A DNA stretch of 5,193 nt from Nitrosopumilales archaeon (lineage in GTDB: Archaea; Thermoproteota; Nitrososphaeria; Nitrososphaerales; Nitrosopumilaceae), in assembly GCA_025350175.1 (NCBI GenBank), contig JANXYF010000100.1, positions 1 to 5,193 of the forward strand. Reading direction: 5' to 3'. The notes under the pieces were generated by a model. That model was not told where the DNA came from, ran no database searches, and saw only the letters and a program-made list of their open reading frames with translations. The position numbers and the translations under genes are program-made. Shown here one piece after another: positions 4,794-5,193 of this stretch. Position 1 is the stretch's first letter. Each line of letters begins with the position of its first letter.

Positions 4794-5193
4794 CTATCTT
4801 GCACGTAATGCATTTAGTATGACACTAACATCAAGAACTTCTTGAAGTAATGCTCCCATAGCTGGAGGGAGGTGTCCAAACATTGCTATGGCCATAAAGA
4901 AAAAGCTACCCCCCAGACCAACAAAGATGCTTTGTTTTGCAACAGAGATTGTTCTCTTGCCAATCTCAATTGTATTTACCACCTTTGAAACACTATCATC
5001 TAAAAGTACTACATCTGCAGCTTCTGCAGAGATGGCCGTTCCCCTTGCACCCATTGCAATTCCTACAGTTGATGCTGCCAAAGCTGGAGCATCATTAATT
5101 CCATCTCCTACCATTATGACATTTTCATATTCTTGTCTTAGTTTTTTTACTGCAATTACCTTTTCTTCGGGAACAAGTTCTGCCTCATAATCT
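4794..5193 (-). CDS. P1B-type heavy-metal-translocating ATPase, C-terminal part (cut by right window edge)
   Basis: The frame is open from the right edge to TAG at 4796-4794, giving the last 132 residues. It begins DYEAELVPEEKV, the end of the P-domain approach region, and continues with the hinge motif MVGDGINDAPALA, whose GDGxNDxP Asp pair binds Mg2+ near the phosphorylated Asp. Then come the phosphorylation-domain end (VGIAMGARGTAISAEAADVV) and the last two membrane helices, ending LLQEVLDVSVILNALRAR. The NALR ending is usual for P1B pumps, which export metal ions using ATP. The final helix has QEVLD and not the HEGxT of the Co-type group; it does not fix the metal. The ATP-binding, CPC-type and N-terminal metal-binding regions lie outside the window. 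An ATG at 5114 is internal (Met of MVGDG), not the start. It converges with the NRAMP gene, 40 bp apart. Confidence 0.92.
   Translation of the reverse strand, partial: DYEAELVPEEKVIAVKKLRQEYENVIMVGDGINDAPALAASTVGIAMGARGTAISAEAADVVLLDDSVSKVVNTIEIGKRTISVAKQSIFVGLGGSFFFMAIAMFGHLPPAMGALLQEVLDVSVILNALRAR

Noticed and set aside
4888..5190. 100-residue plus-strand ORF
   Set aside because: Antisense to the GDGINDAP-containing ATPase region, which is unmistakable on the minus strand.

Overview
The window is AT-rich, densely packed DNA, most likely from a mesophilic archaeon of the Nitrososphaerota (Thaumarchaeota), Nitrosopumilus-like. This placement is inferred from style and not from a marker gene. 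The signs are short intergenic gaps, TTG and ATG starts with almost no Shine-Dalgarno sequence, TATA-like boxes about 20-30 nt before start codons as in leaderless archaeal transcripts, a stand-alone UspA protein, and a short Cys-rich protein next to an alpha/beta-hydrolase and a phosphoribosyltransferase. No rRNA, tRNA, CRISPR array, transposase or integrase is visible.

Left part (1-1719, all minus strand). From right to left these are a UspA-type stress protein (1264-1719), a classical short-chain dehydrogenase/reductase (396-1163), and a small nucleoside deoxyribosyltransferase/RCL-fold protein (1-353). The last runs off the left edge and is broken by an apparent one-base deletion in an A7 run. 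That run is also a correctly phased A AAA AAA slippery heptamer.

Middle (1720-3402). A divergent intergenic region of about 210 bp holds three inverted repeats and two TTTATAAT boxes. A plus-strand cluster follows with overlapping genes: a 57-residue seven-Cys protein, an alpha/beta-hydrolase of the dienelactone hydrolase type, and a PRPP-motif phosphoribosyltransferase. The two enzymes overlap by four bases (TTGA) and resemble the two halves of a protein that is fused in some other organisms.

Right part (3403-5193). A divergent NRAMP-family transporter (3455-4753, plus) is intact apart from one in-frame TAG at the TM6 position that corresponds to the metal-coordinating Met of canonical NRAMPs. 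Converging on it from the right edge is the C-terminal part of a P1B-type heavy-metal ATPase (4794-5193, minus). The two transporters make this a likely metal-homeostasis locus.

I see no wholly new multi-gene system. The observations most worth following are the two disrupted genes with suggestive disruption sites, the overlapping Cys-rich/hydrolase/phosphoribosyltransferase cluster, and the palindromes at the divergent promoter and before the NRAMP gene.
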